Below, in pieces: positions 1 through 12,589 of a DNA stretch of 64,000 nucleotides. How positions within the stretch are numbered: position 1 is the first letter of the stretch; each line of letters starts with the position of its first letter. The notes under the pieces are model-generated. The model searched no databases. It was not told the origin of the DNA and worked only from the letters and a program-made list of their open reading frames with translations. Source of the DNA: Papaver somniferum (lineage: Eukaryota > Streptophyta > Magnoliopsida > Ranunculales > Papaveraceae). Position numbers and translations under genes: made by a program. The DNA lies in assembly GCF_003573695.1 (NCBI RefSeq), contig NW_020621936.1:14136001-14200000 (forward strand). Direction: 5' to 3'.

Positions 1-1149
1 CCACCATGGTAATAAAACTGATGATGTCCATATTCAAATTTAGGTCGATATTCATTGTATTGCCTTCTATCATACCAGCTCGACATTCTTAATTGCAATG
101 GAATTATACACAATCACAAACAAGGCTGACTCGACCAAATCAAACCTATAAAATCTAGCAAACAAGAAGCATGATGGCTCCACTTAGATTGTTTCTAGAC
201 CAGCTTCTATCTTTCGAAAGGGAATTCGTTACAATTTAAGCAAACCCCTCTGGAATCAATCCGAGTCAAAGTAAGTTGAATTGAGGCGAGGGAAGCTCAG
301 TGGAGCTTTGATACCCAAGGCCTCACCGCTATCACAAGGCGGCGCAGTCACGCATTCAACTCACAGAAACCATCATGAACTTTGGAGTGTGCTTAAAGAG
401 CAACCAATATTTTTCGAACGAGTTTCCTATTAAGCTCGTTACCCTATCGGTCTCGTTCTATTCCAAATTTTAAGCTTGGGTTCGCGTTAGGTTTCATTTT
501 CCTAAGGCGGGCAAGAAGGGAGCGGTGATGAAATCCGAACCCTTATCTTGTATTGGCCAGGCCTTGCCCTTTACTAGGAATTTAAAAACAGTCCAAATTC
601 GTCCTCAATCAATGAATCACCTTAAGGAATACAGTAAACCCGTTGACAGGAGATTCGCGAGTGTTTCGATGGACTTACCTCCCGTACCAGACGGGGGATG
701 AACCATTGAAGTCGACTCGGGCCACGACTCCTATGTCATGTACGAACCCGGGGGGCCGAGACGATATAGTAATCGTCGTCCTTCCCTGCACACAGTTTAT
801 ATAATTTTTTTTTTTATTTTTTTTTAATAATAATACCCTTCCGTAGGGTTAAAAAAAAGAATAAAATCCAATTGTCCAGAATAAAGTCCAAATAAAAAGT
901 CCAAAAATTACAAAAATTATGTAAAATAAAGCCTATTTACAAATCCTAAAAAAAAAAAATTATGTCTTTTTTTTCTTCTCTTTTAGCTTTTAGCTTTAAG
1001 CTTTTTGTTCCCAAGTCCTTAATAATCCACTTCGAACCTGTAAATTAAAGACACAAAAAGAAACGTAAAAAGGAACAAATAATAGTAAAAAAAATAATAA
1101 AAACCTAAAAATTCTACCTAAGCACAAATCCGCGTCGGCGGCGCCAAAA
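1..1149 (-). mobile_element. Athila-like Ty3/gypsy element B, 5' internal region
   Basis: This is the untranslated leader of a minus-strand LTR retrotransposon whose 5' LTR lies to the right (1150-2644). No coding frame is visible here; gag-pol would lie beyond the left edge. The leader has the mixed AT/GC sequence often seen between primer site and gag in plant Athila-type elements. The assignment rests on the primer site and LTR next to it plus general resemblance, since no protein domain is inside the window. Confidence 0.6.
1129..1146 (-). other. Primer binding site of element B
   Basis: On the minus strand this reads TGGCGCCGCCGACGCGGA, three bases after the LTR end. It has the TGGCGCC start of the tRNA-Asp-type primer sites of Athila/Tat elements but differs from the better-preserved site at 4727-4744 in its second half. 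It sets the element's orientation and the inner LTR boundary. Confidence 0.6.
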
Positions 1150-2644
1150 TGGTTAGAGATTTTTCGTGGTTAAGTAATGAGGTTCAAACTCTCGGGCTAT
1201 TGAAGGATAAATTTAAAGATTTAATAAAAAAGATAAATATATACAATAAAAATATTAACACTGGTGCGAGAAACTGGGACTAAAGATTCGGCCATTTTTC
1301 ATTTTCAAGCGGTTCAGAATTTAATTCTAGGCGATTATAGTTCAAAACAAAACAAATATTAACTCTAGTTTATTGCCAAGATAGATTTTATAAAATATTA
1401 CTTGTATTTCTTAAGCATGGCATATCAAAAATCCCTAGGACTAAGCATACTCCATCAAATGAAATCACAAGTAATTAATTTAAAATCTTAATTCAATTAA
1501 AATTAGTGCAAAAAGTAAATAAAAGAATTAATGAAATTACCACATGGATGAAATTCGACCTCCTCCGTCGTCCCAGTGTTGGGTTTAGCTCATCATGATA
1601 AAAACACGCTCAAAATATTTATTTATTGCTCAAAGGGTGTTTACAAGGATGAAAATGGAGATGAAATAATAAAACAGTGAATATGCGACCCACAGAAAGC
1701 GTCCAAAATGAACGACAAAGAAGAAGTGCTATTGTTACTGTAGCTCTAAGACCCACACCTACGACCCACGGCTGTGAGTCTGTTTCACTGTTGATAAACG
1801 ACTGCTGGTGCAGGTCCGTTCTTCATGTTCTTCATCTTCATCACGAACAGCAGCAGCAGCAGAGAGAATTCGTGATTCTTCCTCTCCAACTTCCTCTCTT
1901 CTCCTCCCAACTCTCGACACCGCTTCTACATCACCCTAAGAGACTATTTATACCCATATCACGCATTGAATCTCGTCATAACTCCAAATAATCTTCATTG
2001 AACATAAATATTTTCCACGGGCAATAATTTCTATATTTTCTTTCTCCACGCGTTTCTGAGATGTTTCGATCATTCCAATATCTTCTAAATATGTATATGA
2101 ATCCTCAGAATTATTTTTCTTGCCTTTAGTCTCCTTTAATTTCCATAAATCAACTTGAAATCCTATTTTCCTTTTTTAACTTTTGTGGAAAATATCCGGC
2201 GATTGGGCCCAACTCAGGCCATTCCAACACTCAAAATATATTCATATACCCATAAGGAGTCTATCCCTTGAATTTCAGCTCTTTAGTCTACTCATAACCC
2301 TTTCAAATCATGCCCGTAAAATCTGCCAGTGTATGAAATAATTTTCCCGCCAAAAATATTTTCAAATTCTGGGAAGAAAATGACCTCCCCCTAATCCATT
2401 CCTGGGGTCCCTTTAGCAATTGGGGCGGAAATAGTAATTTTTGGGGCTGAAACATTAATTTTTCTGGGGTTCCTCCGGGACATTTCTGGGGTTCTTCCGG
2501 TGCATTTCTGGAGTGTCTTTAGTACTTTATCCTAGGGTGTAAAACACCACTTTTTGAGCCAATTTTTTCCGCAAGAGATTATTTCTCTAAAAATACCTAT
2601 AAAGACATAAAATAACAAAATAAATAGAAAATCGAGTACTAACA
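1150..2644 (-). mobile_element. 5' LTR of Athila-like element B
   Basis: The minus-strand copy starts TGTTAGTACTCG and ends CTCTAACCA, directly before the primer site. Length is 1495 bp, in the range of Athila LTRs. The outer end abuts the protease reading frame of element A at about 2645, so element B is inserted into element A. The partner LTR and the second target-duplication copy are outside the window, so the outer boundary is inferred from the TG...CA ends. An open frame at 1677-1991 lies inside the LTR and shows no recognisable domain. Confidence 0.6.
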
Positions 2645-2941
2645 ATACATACAATTGTGACATATTAGACACATAAATGTGTCCATCACGTCCTCAACGA
2701 CTCCCTTAGGATATATATTGGACTTGTTAGCCAATTGAATAGTGATCTTCGCCTCTTTTAAAGGTCCAAGATTCAAAGAATCATAAACATCGGATGACAT
2801 AACACTTATGGAAGCTCCCAAATCAAGCAAAGCACGCTCAAATCGTCGGTTACCAATGGTAAAGGGAACTGTGAAGCCGCCAGGATCTTCACACTTTGTA
2901 GGTATCTTCTTTAGTAACATAGCTATAGGACTTTCGCTCAC
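2639..2941 (-). pseudogene. Retroviral-type aspartic protease fragment of element A
   Basis: The translation contains the plant gypsy protease motif LLDLGASISVM, with the catalytic Asp and the DxGA(S/T) signature. It is preceded by FTVPFTIGNRRFERAL and followed by LANKSNIYPKGVVEDV, as in Athila polyproteins. It would process the Gag-Pol precursor in the virus-like particle. The frame is cut soon after GVVEDV by the LTR of element B, so reverse transcriptase and integrase are missing from this copy within the window. Recognition of the domain is secure; function is lost. Confidence 0.8.
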
Positions 2942-3201
2942 TTGAGTAATCTAATTATCAATCAACCTATCCTTCCTTGTACACAAATCCTTCAAAACAT
3001 TGGCATACCTGGGTACAGTTTTGATGGCCTCAATAAATGGAATGTTGATGTGTATCTTGCTGAAAATATCCATGATCTCCTTGTCTTGAGCTTGCTTCTT
3101 CGACTTGGCAAAACGACTAGGGAAAGGAGGTGGTATGGTAAAAGTGGGAACCGTGTCCTTAGGTTGGCCGTTTGAGGTTGGCTTTTCCTTTGGACGGTTT
3201 C

Positions 3202-4508
3202 CTATTCTACTTCCTTTTCGATGTCGTTACTAACCTCTTTTTGTTGATGTGGCTCTTCAGTCTGTTTCCCACTTCTTAGAGTCACTGCATTGATGTGCTC
3301 TCTTGGGTTTACAAACGGTTGAGATGGCAACTTCTTTGATGCATGCTCCTTCAGTTGATTCACACCGGTTGCCATTTGCCCCAGCTGATTCCTCAAGTCC
3401 TTAATGGATATTTCATGTTCCTGGTGGTTTTGGTGGACTGTTTCTTTAAACTCCATGTTGTAGATGCAACACCCTGCATGCTTTACAATAATATATTGAA
3501 CTTATGATCGAAAGATGAACTCTGCTCTTTAGGTTGTTGTGGTTGCTGGAATTTTTGTTGAAAACCACCTTGTCTTGCATATGGATTAGATATTGCTGCT
3601 TGCTTGTTGGCATAACTGAAATTCGGATGATCTTTCCATCCAAGGTTATAAGTATTAGAGTATGGATCATACCTTTGCCTATGATTCGGAAACACAACGT
3701 TCACCTGTTCGGCCTCTTCTTCATAAGCAGGAATCATCACAGCCGCCATTTGTTGCATCATCTTCTCCATATTACCCATTCTTTCCTCTAAGTGTGAAGA
3801 GGAACTGACTTCGTTGACCCTCCTAGCCATCGACGTGCCTCTTGTATTAAATTGCTGCGTGTTTGCAGCCATGTTCTCGATCAATTTTGTGGCTTCATCA
3901 ATGGGTTTGTTGGTTAATGCACCACCACTAGCCGCATCTATGAGATTCCTCTCCGATTGAAGCATCCCATCATAAAAATACTGCACTATTAGTTACTCAC
4001 TGATTTGGTGGTGTGGACAACTAGACAATAACTTCTTGTACCGTTCCCAGTAATCGTAAAGCGTTTCACCAACAATTTGCTCAATTCCACTTATTGCTTT
4101 ACGAATAGTCGCTTTGGAAGCGGGAAAGTACTTTTCTAAAAACACTTTCTGCATGTCATTCCATGATGTAATACTTCCTTGTGGAAGGTTGTAAAACCAT
4201 TCTTCCGCAAAATCTGTCAAAGAAAATGGAAAAGCTGTAAGTAAAGCTCTGCCTTTGTCAGTTCCGGTTGGCTTCAAACTTGTCAACCTATGTTGAAATA
4301 GTTGCAAGTGTTTATTAGGATTATCTCCAGGTAGCCCTTTAAACTTCGGCAACCAATGTATCAACTGAGATTTGAGTTCAATAGAATCATCTAAGTTGAT
4401 GCGAAACTTTTGTTGATCAAATGATGAAGATGTTAAATCTTTGAGCGTCCTCCTTTGAGGAGTCCCCGCCGGAGGTGGAGGTGGTGGTGGATTATCTCTG
4501 TCTACCAT
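3202..4508 (-). pseudogene. Gag of Athila-like element A, broken
   Basis: The first frame (4508 to 3993) starts MVDRDNPPPPPPPAG and carries a retrotransposon gag domain: AEEWFYNLPQGSITSWNDM, then FLEKYFPASKATIRKAI and ETLYDYWERYKKLLSSCPHH. An in-frame TAA at 3993-3995 interrupts it. The same frame continues as QYFYDGMLQSERNLIDAASG to about 3483. A shifted frame (3456-3202, MEFKETVHQNHQEHEISI...) supplies the later gag part with a short coiled-coil-like segment. Gag forms the particle that packages element RNA. The stop and the frame shift mark this copy as non-functional. It lies between the primer site at 4727 and the protease frame, in the expected order. Confidence 0.85.
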
Positions 4509-4726
4509 TTCTTTTAAAGGTTCTTGTTGTGTTTGCTGGCGTGCTTATAGTACCGTTCCTTTATGGGTTTGAATACCGCACCTCAAATAATCCCAATCCT
4601 TCGGTGCCAGAGATTAAGTACCTGAAACCAAAAATCTAGAAAACGAAATTAAAAAAAAAAAACTAACAAGAAATCATAAAAACGATAATAAAACTAAAAG
4701 AAATAACAACTAAAGCTACCGACTGC

Positions 4727-4744
4727 TCCCCGGCAGCGGCGCCA
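4727..4744 (-). other. Primer binding site of element A (tRNA-Asp type)
   Basis: On the minus strand this reads TGGCGCCGCTGCCGGGGA, five bases from the LTR end at 4750. It closely resembles the tRNA-Asp-complementary primer site of plant Athila/Tat retrotransposons and confirms minus-strand orientation. Confidence 0.85.
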
Positions 4745-4749
4745 AAATT

Positions 4750-6309
4750 TGATGGGTGTCGTAGCTTAATCAAATTTATAATCTTATTTCCACACAACTA
4801 ACTGGTAATATAATGGAAGTAAGGATCGTTCCCACGAAGAGCAGTGAGTTTTAGTTGTAAAAGTGTCACAAAGGGGGGATTTTGTTTTAGGTTATAAACA
4901 AAATAAATAATCAAAGCAAATAAAATTGTATTGTAATCAATATAGAGAAATATGATCGAGGAATCCTTCTTCGTATATAAACCGTCAATGAGTTAATATA
5001 TTTATCTATTTGTCATTAATCATAGATTATCACCAACCATAGAATAACAGGTACGCTTAGCTATTCCCAAAATTCCTTAAATCACTGGATAACAGGTACG
5101 CTTAGTTACCAGATTCTATTCAACTGAGCCTCCCTGAGGTATGCTTACAAGGTTTAACTCAACCGAATGCTTTAGGTTTTGTGAATTTAGGTTTGATCCT
5201 AGTAGTTAGACTCAATACGCTCGGTCTACTTGCTAGGGTTGTATCTACATACGATTGTTTTACAGAATCCCTCTGCAAGGTCTCGCGTTCTCTACTTGTG
5301 TAAGGAATTATTCAACAATTACGGATATCCTAACCCTTACTAGCAATAGATTAGACTAACGAATATATTTAGTTGGCCACCTAAACAATCTATCAATCAA
5401 TCATAAGTATTTTAATAGTAAACACAAACGATAATCATATGAAGAAATCAAAATAGATTCATATTTTAAATCAAATCAAGTTTACAACTTAGAATTCATC
5501 CTCAATCAATAGGTGTTTAGCTACTCATGGATGTAGAAACATCCATGATATACATATAAGAAAAGTAAAGAGATAACGTTACGATTGATAATCGCTCCGT
5601 ATGATGTTTCTTCTCTCCAAACCCAAACAATTTCGTGACCTAAAGATTTTATATGATTTCACATAACCTAATACCTTTTTATACGTTTTACATTGCTTGG
5701 CGTTCACGTATTGGGTTCGTTTCAAGAACCCGACCCAAAATAACGAATTAACGTTCCCAAAAGTGCCCTTAGGCCTTCCAAGGTGTGAATACACGTTTCC
5801 CATTTGATAAGTTCACGTACCCAGTCCGCAAACTTCAAATTCCGGTAGAAATTTTCGGAAATAAGTCTGCGAACTCGGTTCGCAAATCCAGTTCGCGGAC
5901 TTCACTGTCTTTGGTATTCAATGAAAACTGTTTTGGCCACAAATTCTTCACCAGAACTCGGAATGACCTCATTATTTTTGAGTTCTTTTTATCTTTAAGT
6001 TCTATTCAATATGATGATGAGAAATCCTTAATTTGAATGAGTTAAGATCGGTCTTTAGTCCTTCTCTTGATTTTGAGCGTTTTGTTCCTTTTCGTTGCTT
6101 TTCTTCCACTTCTCTTGAACTTGGGCACTTGGATACTTGAGATACTTATCTTATTAGCTCTTTTCAGAACTTTGTAGCTCCTTTTTGGATGATTCACCTA
6201 TTAGAGGCAAATAAGAGAAAACAAGAGTAATAATACGAATACATGCAAGAATAATAGCTAAAACAAGTATGGAATGGGTACTAAAATCATATGAATTATG
6301 AACTTATCA
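4750..6309 (-). mobile_element. 5' LTR of Athila-like element A
   Basis: The minus-strand copy starts TGATAAGTTCATAATTC and ends GACACCCATCA before the primer site; length 1560 bp. A homologous LTR of the same family is at 54026-55535 on the plus strand, sharing both termini and much of the interior. Near 5800-5900 it has inverted-repeat motifs of the TGCGAAC/GTTCGCA type (see findings). Small open frames inside are not credible genes. Confidence 0.8.
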
Positions 6310-8559
6310 TCCAGGCATCCCAACATCGCATCCAGGAGAGTACAATTAGCTTATATCAAATCCCATAGGCATGGATTCAAGGTGATACAATCAAAGTAGG
6401 TTACACTTGGGGACTGAAGCCTCCTTCAGATTTAGAAGTTTAAACGCAGTCACCACCTTACCAGCGAATGCAGTAAAAGTACATATTCCACGAGAAAATG
6501 GACTGAGGATAATTACACACGGGGACTACCAGCATGGGATGCCTTCACTTCCCTCAGCTAGGTTATTTCTGATGTCAACATCGTCATTGTTGAAGCTTTA
6601 CGAGCCGCAAGAATTTCTCAACATGAAGCCATACACGTGCATCAAAGACTCCAGAAGCACGCCGAAGAGATATTCACATATCCGGCCACGCCGTCGGATC
6701 TATGACCAGACATAAGTGTAAATAGGGACTGCTCATCGCATCTCATTCGATATAATAGTCCAAGATTCAGAAAGCGGTTCAAAGGATGTCGCTTGGAATG
6801 AAGTTCCCGAAGACTTGATAGCAGCACGCCGAAAACGGAACGCCTCTCAGCTCATCTACTTCACCCAACGACTCCGGAAGATTTCGACCATACAAGCATC
6901 CACATCATATCATCATCACCATCATAAAGGCAAGAATAAGCCCTCCAGACACCGACTCAGCAGTCCAGACACCAAATAACTTAATGTCAAGGACAGATCA
7001 ACAACGTAGCTACAATCCAAGATTAGCCCTGATGTGATCACTGCCAAGCATATATTTCATCCATCAATCCCATGAGTGCAATGGAGTTTGGTAAATTTTG
7101 AAATCCACTGTAGATGTTTGATGCTTATTCTTCTGGATTCAGAACCTTAGTACACATTCTGGAGAAGATCGATGGTACTGTTGGGTGGCTACATGCGAAA
7201 AATAGAAAAGAGCACCTACCTTGAGTTCTCTTGGCTCGCCTTGCTGCTGATTATAACTATTGGAGACTGCTTTGTTGCCTTTGACGCTGCCAATAAAGAA
7301 AGTCATCCACACCGATCTAAATGTCCAAGTTTGATCAACTACTCATGGATATTACACTCACAGCTAAAATACGAAGACAAGATGAACTTACCTTGCCCCG
7401 ACGATTGACACGCCTATGATCGAGCTGCTGCAAACCAACAAAAGAAGCAGACGAGCGAATAATAAAAGGAGAGGAAGTTAGCACGCCCTTTTAAATGCAT
7501 AACACTTTTGGAATTCGAGTAGAGGAGGTTTTTCCTTTTGGACCATGCACGGAAGAAGGCAGTTGGGCCCGCGGTACCAACGCTCCATGGACCAACCTCC
7601 ATGACCGAACCAGCAGCGCCAGCACGAGGAACACCAGTCGCTCAACCTGAAATGCTCCGTAGCCAAACCAGCCGCTCAACCTGCAACGCTGCGTGGTCAA
7701 GCTAGCAGCGCGCCAATACAAAGATCACCAGCCGCTCGTACTTGCTGCCAAAGGTCGGTCGAACTTTTCTTTGTAACCTCTACATGACTTGACTTTTCAA
7801 TTTTTAGCTTTGTCTGTCACCATCTAATGCTTACCCCGCAACAATGTCACTGTTACGTACGAAGCAGGGGACTTAACGTTGATGGTGGTTTTTAGTTCAG
7901 GGCTAAAAATGTAAAACCCTATATTTAATGCGCCGTCTGCAAAAGGACTGAGCCATATTAAAGTAATGAGTGCACGGGCCTCTCTACTCACACATGTACT
8001 GAGCAATTCAGTATATTTATTCAGAATGGTGCATGTAGCAACAATCCCAAACATTCTGTAAACTCTCGCCTACATTATTCATTAATGTATGGTTTATTAA
8101 GTATTTTCATATGCTATGTTCCCCAACTGAACCCTTAGTATTGGTATGACATGACAATTAATGTTCACTCGCAGCTGAGTAACACGAATTTCCCGAAGTA
8201 TCAAAATTAAGGTCTGCATGAAAATGCTCAATCATAAGATGCGCTAAATGCTCTCTGAGAATAAAAGGATTTTGTGTCAACACACAAAATTTATTAAATT
8301 TGTTCAATTTTGTGATAACTCACAAAATTCAAGTTTTGACCTAATTAATTTGCAAAAATTAGGCCTTTTGCGCCTGTGCAAATATATCGAACCCTATTGG
8401 TCGAGGTCAAACCTAGGCAAGCTAGGAAACTAATCCTCCATGGATCTAGTAGGGGCAAAGTCCTACCAGAAAATAAGAAATAAAAGAGGAGCCGCAGAAA
8501 ATAGGAGCAGCAAAAAAAGGAGGCGTGGCCATGTCACATGGCCGGCCAGTTTAGGCGCC

Positions 8560-8965
8560 ACCCTCGGACGGCCACGCCCCATGATGCTTGACCGGCCCCC
8601 CTCCTTCATATCGAAAAATCAGGTCGCTCTAAAGCCTCCACGCGCACTAGAGATGTGGCCACGCCCCCATGCTGCTTGCCGGCCCCCCTCTTTCATATCG
8701 ACCAATCAGGTCGCTCTAAAGCCGCCACACGCACTAGAGATGTGGCCACGCTCCCATGCTGCTTGTCGGCCCTCCTCTTTCCTATCGACCAATCAGGTCG
8801 CTCTAAATCCGCCACATGCACATGAAATGTGGCCGGGCCCATACTTGCCGTCCCTCTTTCCTATCGGCCAATCAGGTCGCTTTAAAGGCGCCACGCGCTA
8901 GAGATGCGACCACACCCTCTGTTTGGTCGGCCTTTTTTCTATCGACCAATTAGGTCGCTCTAAAC
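8560..8965. repeat. GC-rich minisatellite, five units of 78-87 bp
   Basis: The core aggtcgct recurs at 8621, 8708, 8795, 8874 and 8952, giving spacings of 87, 87, 79 and 78. Each unit also carries a 'ggcc...ctctttc.tatcgaccaat' segment and an 'actagagatgtggccac' segment. The array creates an open frame (8440-8901) of repeated WPR.HAACRPPSF peptides, which I attribute to the repeat and not to a gene. Confidence 0.85.
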
Positions 8966-8979
8966 CCTCCACATGAATT

Positions 8980-9135
8980 AAAAGGCCAACATGCTAATCG
9001 GCATGCCGCGCCGCGCCAACACGTGCCATGCCGCGCTAACATGCTAATCGACATGCCAAACATGCCATGCCACGCCAACGTGCTGATCGGCATGCCAACA
9101 TGCCACTCCGCCGCAGTAACATGCCGACGTGCCAC
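8980..9135. repeat. Degenerate CATGCC-rich repeat
   Basis: Irregular copies of 'aacatgctaatcggcatgcc' and 'gccatgccgcgccaac' recur about every 50 bp. The region is GC-rich against the AT-rich surroundings and lies between the two clearer minisatellites. Confidence 0.6.
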
Positions 9136-9474
9136 AAACAGCGCAACTACGTGCTAACCCACATTTGTTCGTGGCCAACGCCATAACAGACTCCAACCAG
9201 GGTATTCTTATCAGAAACAATGTTTTTGCTTTAGTGGCATTAGTCGAAACCCTAATTCTTGGTCGTGGCCCAAATTACGCCACTTTGTCCCCACGACATG
9301 CCACGAGCCATGCGGGGTCCATAAAACGCTAAAAAAGGCGCCATGCCATGGCACACATGGCTATCCTTGCGCATGCGGTCGTTCCCACATTATGGCCCTG
9401 CCATAATTCCTTTGACGCGTCCATGGCACCATCTGCACAAAAAACGTCACCGTGCCGCGACCACATGCCGCACG

Positions 9475-9660
9475 CGCTAATTAAGGCTGCGGCATGCCAA
9501 ACCCTAATTTAGGCAGGGCCGCTACACCACATGCCACACGCGCTAATTAGGGTTGCGGCATGCCAAACCCTAATTTAGGCAGGGCTGCTACGACACATGC
9601 CACACGCACTAATTAGGGTTGCGGCATGCCAAACCCTAATTTAGGCAGGCGCCACTACAC
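9475..9660. repeat. 66-bp tandem repeat, about 2.8 units
   Basis: Units begin at 9475, 9541 and 9607 (cgctaatta.gg.tgcggcatgcc...), a period of exactly 66 bp. Each contains 'ccaaaccctaatttaggc' and 'catgccacacg'. Copies differ at only a few positions by eye, so this array is more recent or better homogenised than the array at 8560-8965. Confidence 0.9.
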
Positions 9661-10115
9661 CATTATGCCACTGACAGGCGTCGTTACGCCATTATGCCAC
9701 TATTGGCGCCAACAAGATGTGGCCATAATCAAAGACCACCTTCTCTCATAAATTATAATCTCAGCCGTCCAACTTCGCCACAGAGTTAACCTGCATATAA
9801 CAAGTCTCAGGTGACCAACCAAGACTAACTAACAGCGTGTCACACTATTTTCCTACGGAAAGTCTCATGACTTAACTTGCCACACATGATTATCCGCTAT
9901 TTAGTTGGCGTACGATTAATCGGAATATCCAGGTCTTGCACACAAGACCCACTCAGCAATCTGCTGCACATTTTCCATGAAAATACTCGAGACATCAAAC
10001 ATGTCACAAACTGGGGGATGCTCATCAGGGTATTGGTCGGGCAGTTTACAGCGTGCGGCGTGCAACACGCCCATTATAAGAAATTTTCAGGAAAGTGGGC
10101 TGTTAGTGGCGGCAA

Positions 10116-10120
10116 GAAGT
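10116..10120. repeat. Target site duplication GAAGT (left)
   Basis: GAAGT lies immediately before the left LTR at 10121 and is repeated exactly at 17124-17128 after the right LTR. A 5-bp duplication is standard for LTR retrotransposon integration. Confidence 0.9.
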
Positions 10121-10551
10121 TGTAGTAGCATAAAATCTGACTACTACCCCAAGATGATCTTAACCATCAAAACATACATAAAAGAGATAAAAGAACATGA
10201 AAGTAAAGGAGGCACAGATCTTTTTACGTGGTTCGGTCTCTTGAGACCTACATCCACGGATTTCACTATGTTTATTGGTGTTACAAGATCTCCATTGGAG
10301 AGGCTCTCATGGAGCTCTAAGGAAGAAGAAGGAGGCTAGCCTTAGCTAGATACCATCCAAAAGATCAGACCCCCACTTCCCTATTTCTCTTTCTCTTTTA
10401 TAGGGTAGGTGGTTACATCAATTACAAATACGCCCTTATGACTGACTAGATAGGATAATACTAAGTGGCATTGTGTATATGGTCACATTTTAGTAGGATA
10501 CTTCGGCTTCTAATCTTGCGCCACGTAGCGAGCTCATCTTTTGCCCTCACA
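10121..10551 (-). repeat. 3' LTR of the 7.0-kb element
   Basis: 431 bp, starting tgtagtagcataaaatctg and ending ttttgccctcaca on the plus strand. It contains the segment 'ttttacgtggttcggtctc', similar to a conserved segment in many plant copia-type LTRs. On the minus strand it is preceded by the purine-rich AAAGGAGCAAAA. Confidence 0.9.
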
Positions 10552-11744
10552 TTTTGCTCCTTTGGTTGAGGGTTGTTGGAACAATAATCCTTAAGCAAAT
10601 CATCATCGGTATGGATTTGAGGACGAGAAGAGTGGCTGAGCGAGATATCTGAACATGCGTGGTTCCGATCTGGCTTGTAGTTAGGATTCACTTCTATTAT
10701 AGAGTGTTTGGTTGGGGTCGTCCGAGTTGGTTGCTGCGATGCTTGTGCTTCACGATCCCTAATATGTGATACACGATGTGGATGTGCGAGTTTCGGTTCC
10801 GAGTAACAGTGCGAGGTCGCTCTCAATTCTTGGTTTTTGATTCTTTGCTGGAGTTGGTTCATGACTTCAGTTGGTGGTGTGTGGTACCGAGCTTCATGGA
10901 TCTTTGTTTCTGAAGGAACTTCGCAGAAGAATATAACCAGCTTTTAAAGCATTAATACTTTCCCCTGTTCTTGTGTGAAGTTCTGAGACAGTCATTGTGT
11001 TCATGATCGTTGTGGTTGCTCCTTGGCGGTTCGTGCTCCAGCTCCGTTTGGCTTGGTTAGCATAAGTTCTTGACGACTTGTCGTGTAGTGCTTCTTGGGA
11101 CCACCATGGGTACCTGCTTCACAAGCAAGAGTAGTAATTGCTATATTGCAGAAATATAAGTTCAAGATTTACTTTGCTTCACAAGCATAAACATTGTAGT
11201 AGTCAAGTACTATAGTTGTAAGAGGTAAGAACAATTTAAAGTCTTGCATTGGCATAGGAAAATAAGATATTTTATATCATTAAGCATGCTTATGGTATGA
11301 ACGATTTTCATGCATATGTAATCTATTTTAGCTATATATTAAGCTATTAAGCATATTTCTAGAAGAATTAGTGGAATGCACAGTGAGATAGCTCCTTAAT
11401 AAAGGTGATACTTAGCTTTCTTCGCAATTGGCTGATTGCCTTTGCATCTTTAGCTTGCTCCTTGCTCCGAGCGATGAGGGTTTTTCCTTATTCCAATATA
11501 TATGCTCTTGTTATCATTTGAGAGGATAAGTTTTTGAACAAATCCAAAATAAACTCCGTGAAATGAAATAAATTGAGATAAGTTGAGGATAGATAAGCTT
11601 TGAATCCTGTAGCTTTTTACCGGTGTCAAAAGTCTTATGCGTGTGACACATCGCAGTGGAGTCTTGCCAAATGACTTTGAGATTACAGTCCAAGGTCATG
11701 CTCCGATGGCTTACTAAATGCCTCAAATCGTGCTTCTATAAGAT

Positions 11745-12035
11745 TTATCTGATGCCTTCGAATGGTGGTCCGAGGTCTTGTGTTGGTTCCGAGATATATC
11801 AGATGCTCATATCTTTGGGGACTCAAAATGTCTTCGGATGGCAGTCCGAAGCCTTGCCCCGAGGACTTATTGTTTGACTCAAATCGTGTGGACGTAAGAT
11901 TTTGTTGAATGCCTTCGGAGTGGAGTCCGAGGTCTTACTTCGTGCTCCAATTGGAGGCTTGTATCTGTGGGGAATCAAAATGCCTCCGGATCTTAATCCG
12001 AAGCCTTGCCCCGAGGACTTACAGATTGCCTCAAT
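11745..12035. repeat. Imperfect ~155-bp tandem duplication inside the 7.0-kb element
   Basis: 'gatgccttcg...ggtccgaggtctt' near 11751 recurs near 11909, and 'ccgaagccttgccccgagg' at 11846 recurs at 11998. It lies in the non-coding interior. Confidence 0.7.
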
Positions 12036-12589
12036 ATGAAAGTATCGAGGGTATATACTGCCCCCTTTGGTTTTTGGAAGCTTAAGAGCTTATAGCTTTT
12101 GAAAGCCAAAGTCAAGGTTTGCCCCTAACTCAATTTTCTAAATTATCATTTATGATGCTACTACCTGTAGCTTGTACCTTGATACAGTTTTGCTGTTGCA
12201 CTTGTGTGCGATTTTATATGAGGGTCGCACCATAATGGTATCTCTTTCGTCCTTGGACATGTTATGGGCTATAAGTCCGAGAAATGATCAATTTTCCATT
12301 TGGCCAGATAACCTCTTACAATACAAGTCTAGAGGATTTCAAGGATCCTTCTGGTTCTGAATATGTGTCATTTTCAAACATATATTCGTAAATTATGTAC
12401 AATGCTTCTTTTGGGGAAGGCTTCTGCCCCATAGTCGGCTCGTGGCGCTAACTAGAGTGAGGGAGATACCTCTGGTAGTTGATTCGCACTTCAGCCTAAA
12501 GTGAACAGGGCATCTCCTGAAGTACAGGACATCATCTGACTCGTGGTCGAGATGGCATTACCCTAGGTCAATGTGTCCATCTCGGGTAG

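Larger units (their letters stand above)
6310..10120 (+). mobile_element. Remnant of a Tat/Ogre-type LTR element, left part
   Basis: No credible coding frame is present. Around 6400-6730 are phrases such as acttggggactg and cacacggggactac, which resemble the region downstream of integrase in Tat-lineage elements. From 8430 to 9720 the sequence becomes GC-rich with two minisatellite arrays. It resumes at 17124 after the 7-kb insertion, where a TATA box and a U5-like end follow. The family assignment is from general resemblance only, and the LTR start could not be fixed. Confidence 0.4.

Noticed and set aside
8440..8901. Open frame of 153 aa with repeated WPR.HAACRPPSF peptides
   Set aside because: The peptide repeat simply follows the ~87-bp minisatellite; there is no domain or gene context.
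8560..9660. CRISPR-like regular spacing
   Set aside because: The arrays are ordinary tandem repeats with no unique spacers, in plant nuclear DNA.
10461..10862. 133-aa minus frame at the end of the 7-kb element
   Set aside because: It runs into the LTR, has no recognisable domain and is surrounded by scrambled repeats.
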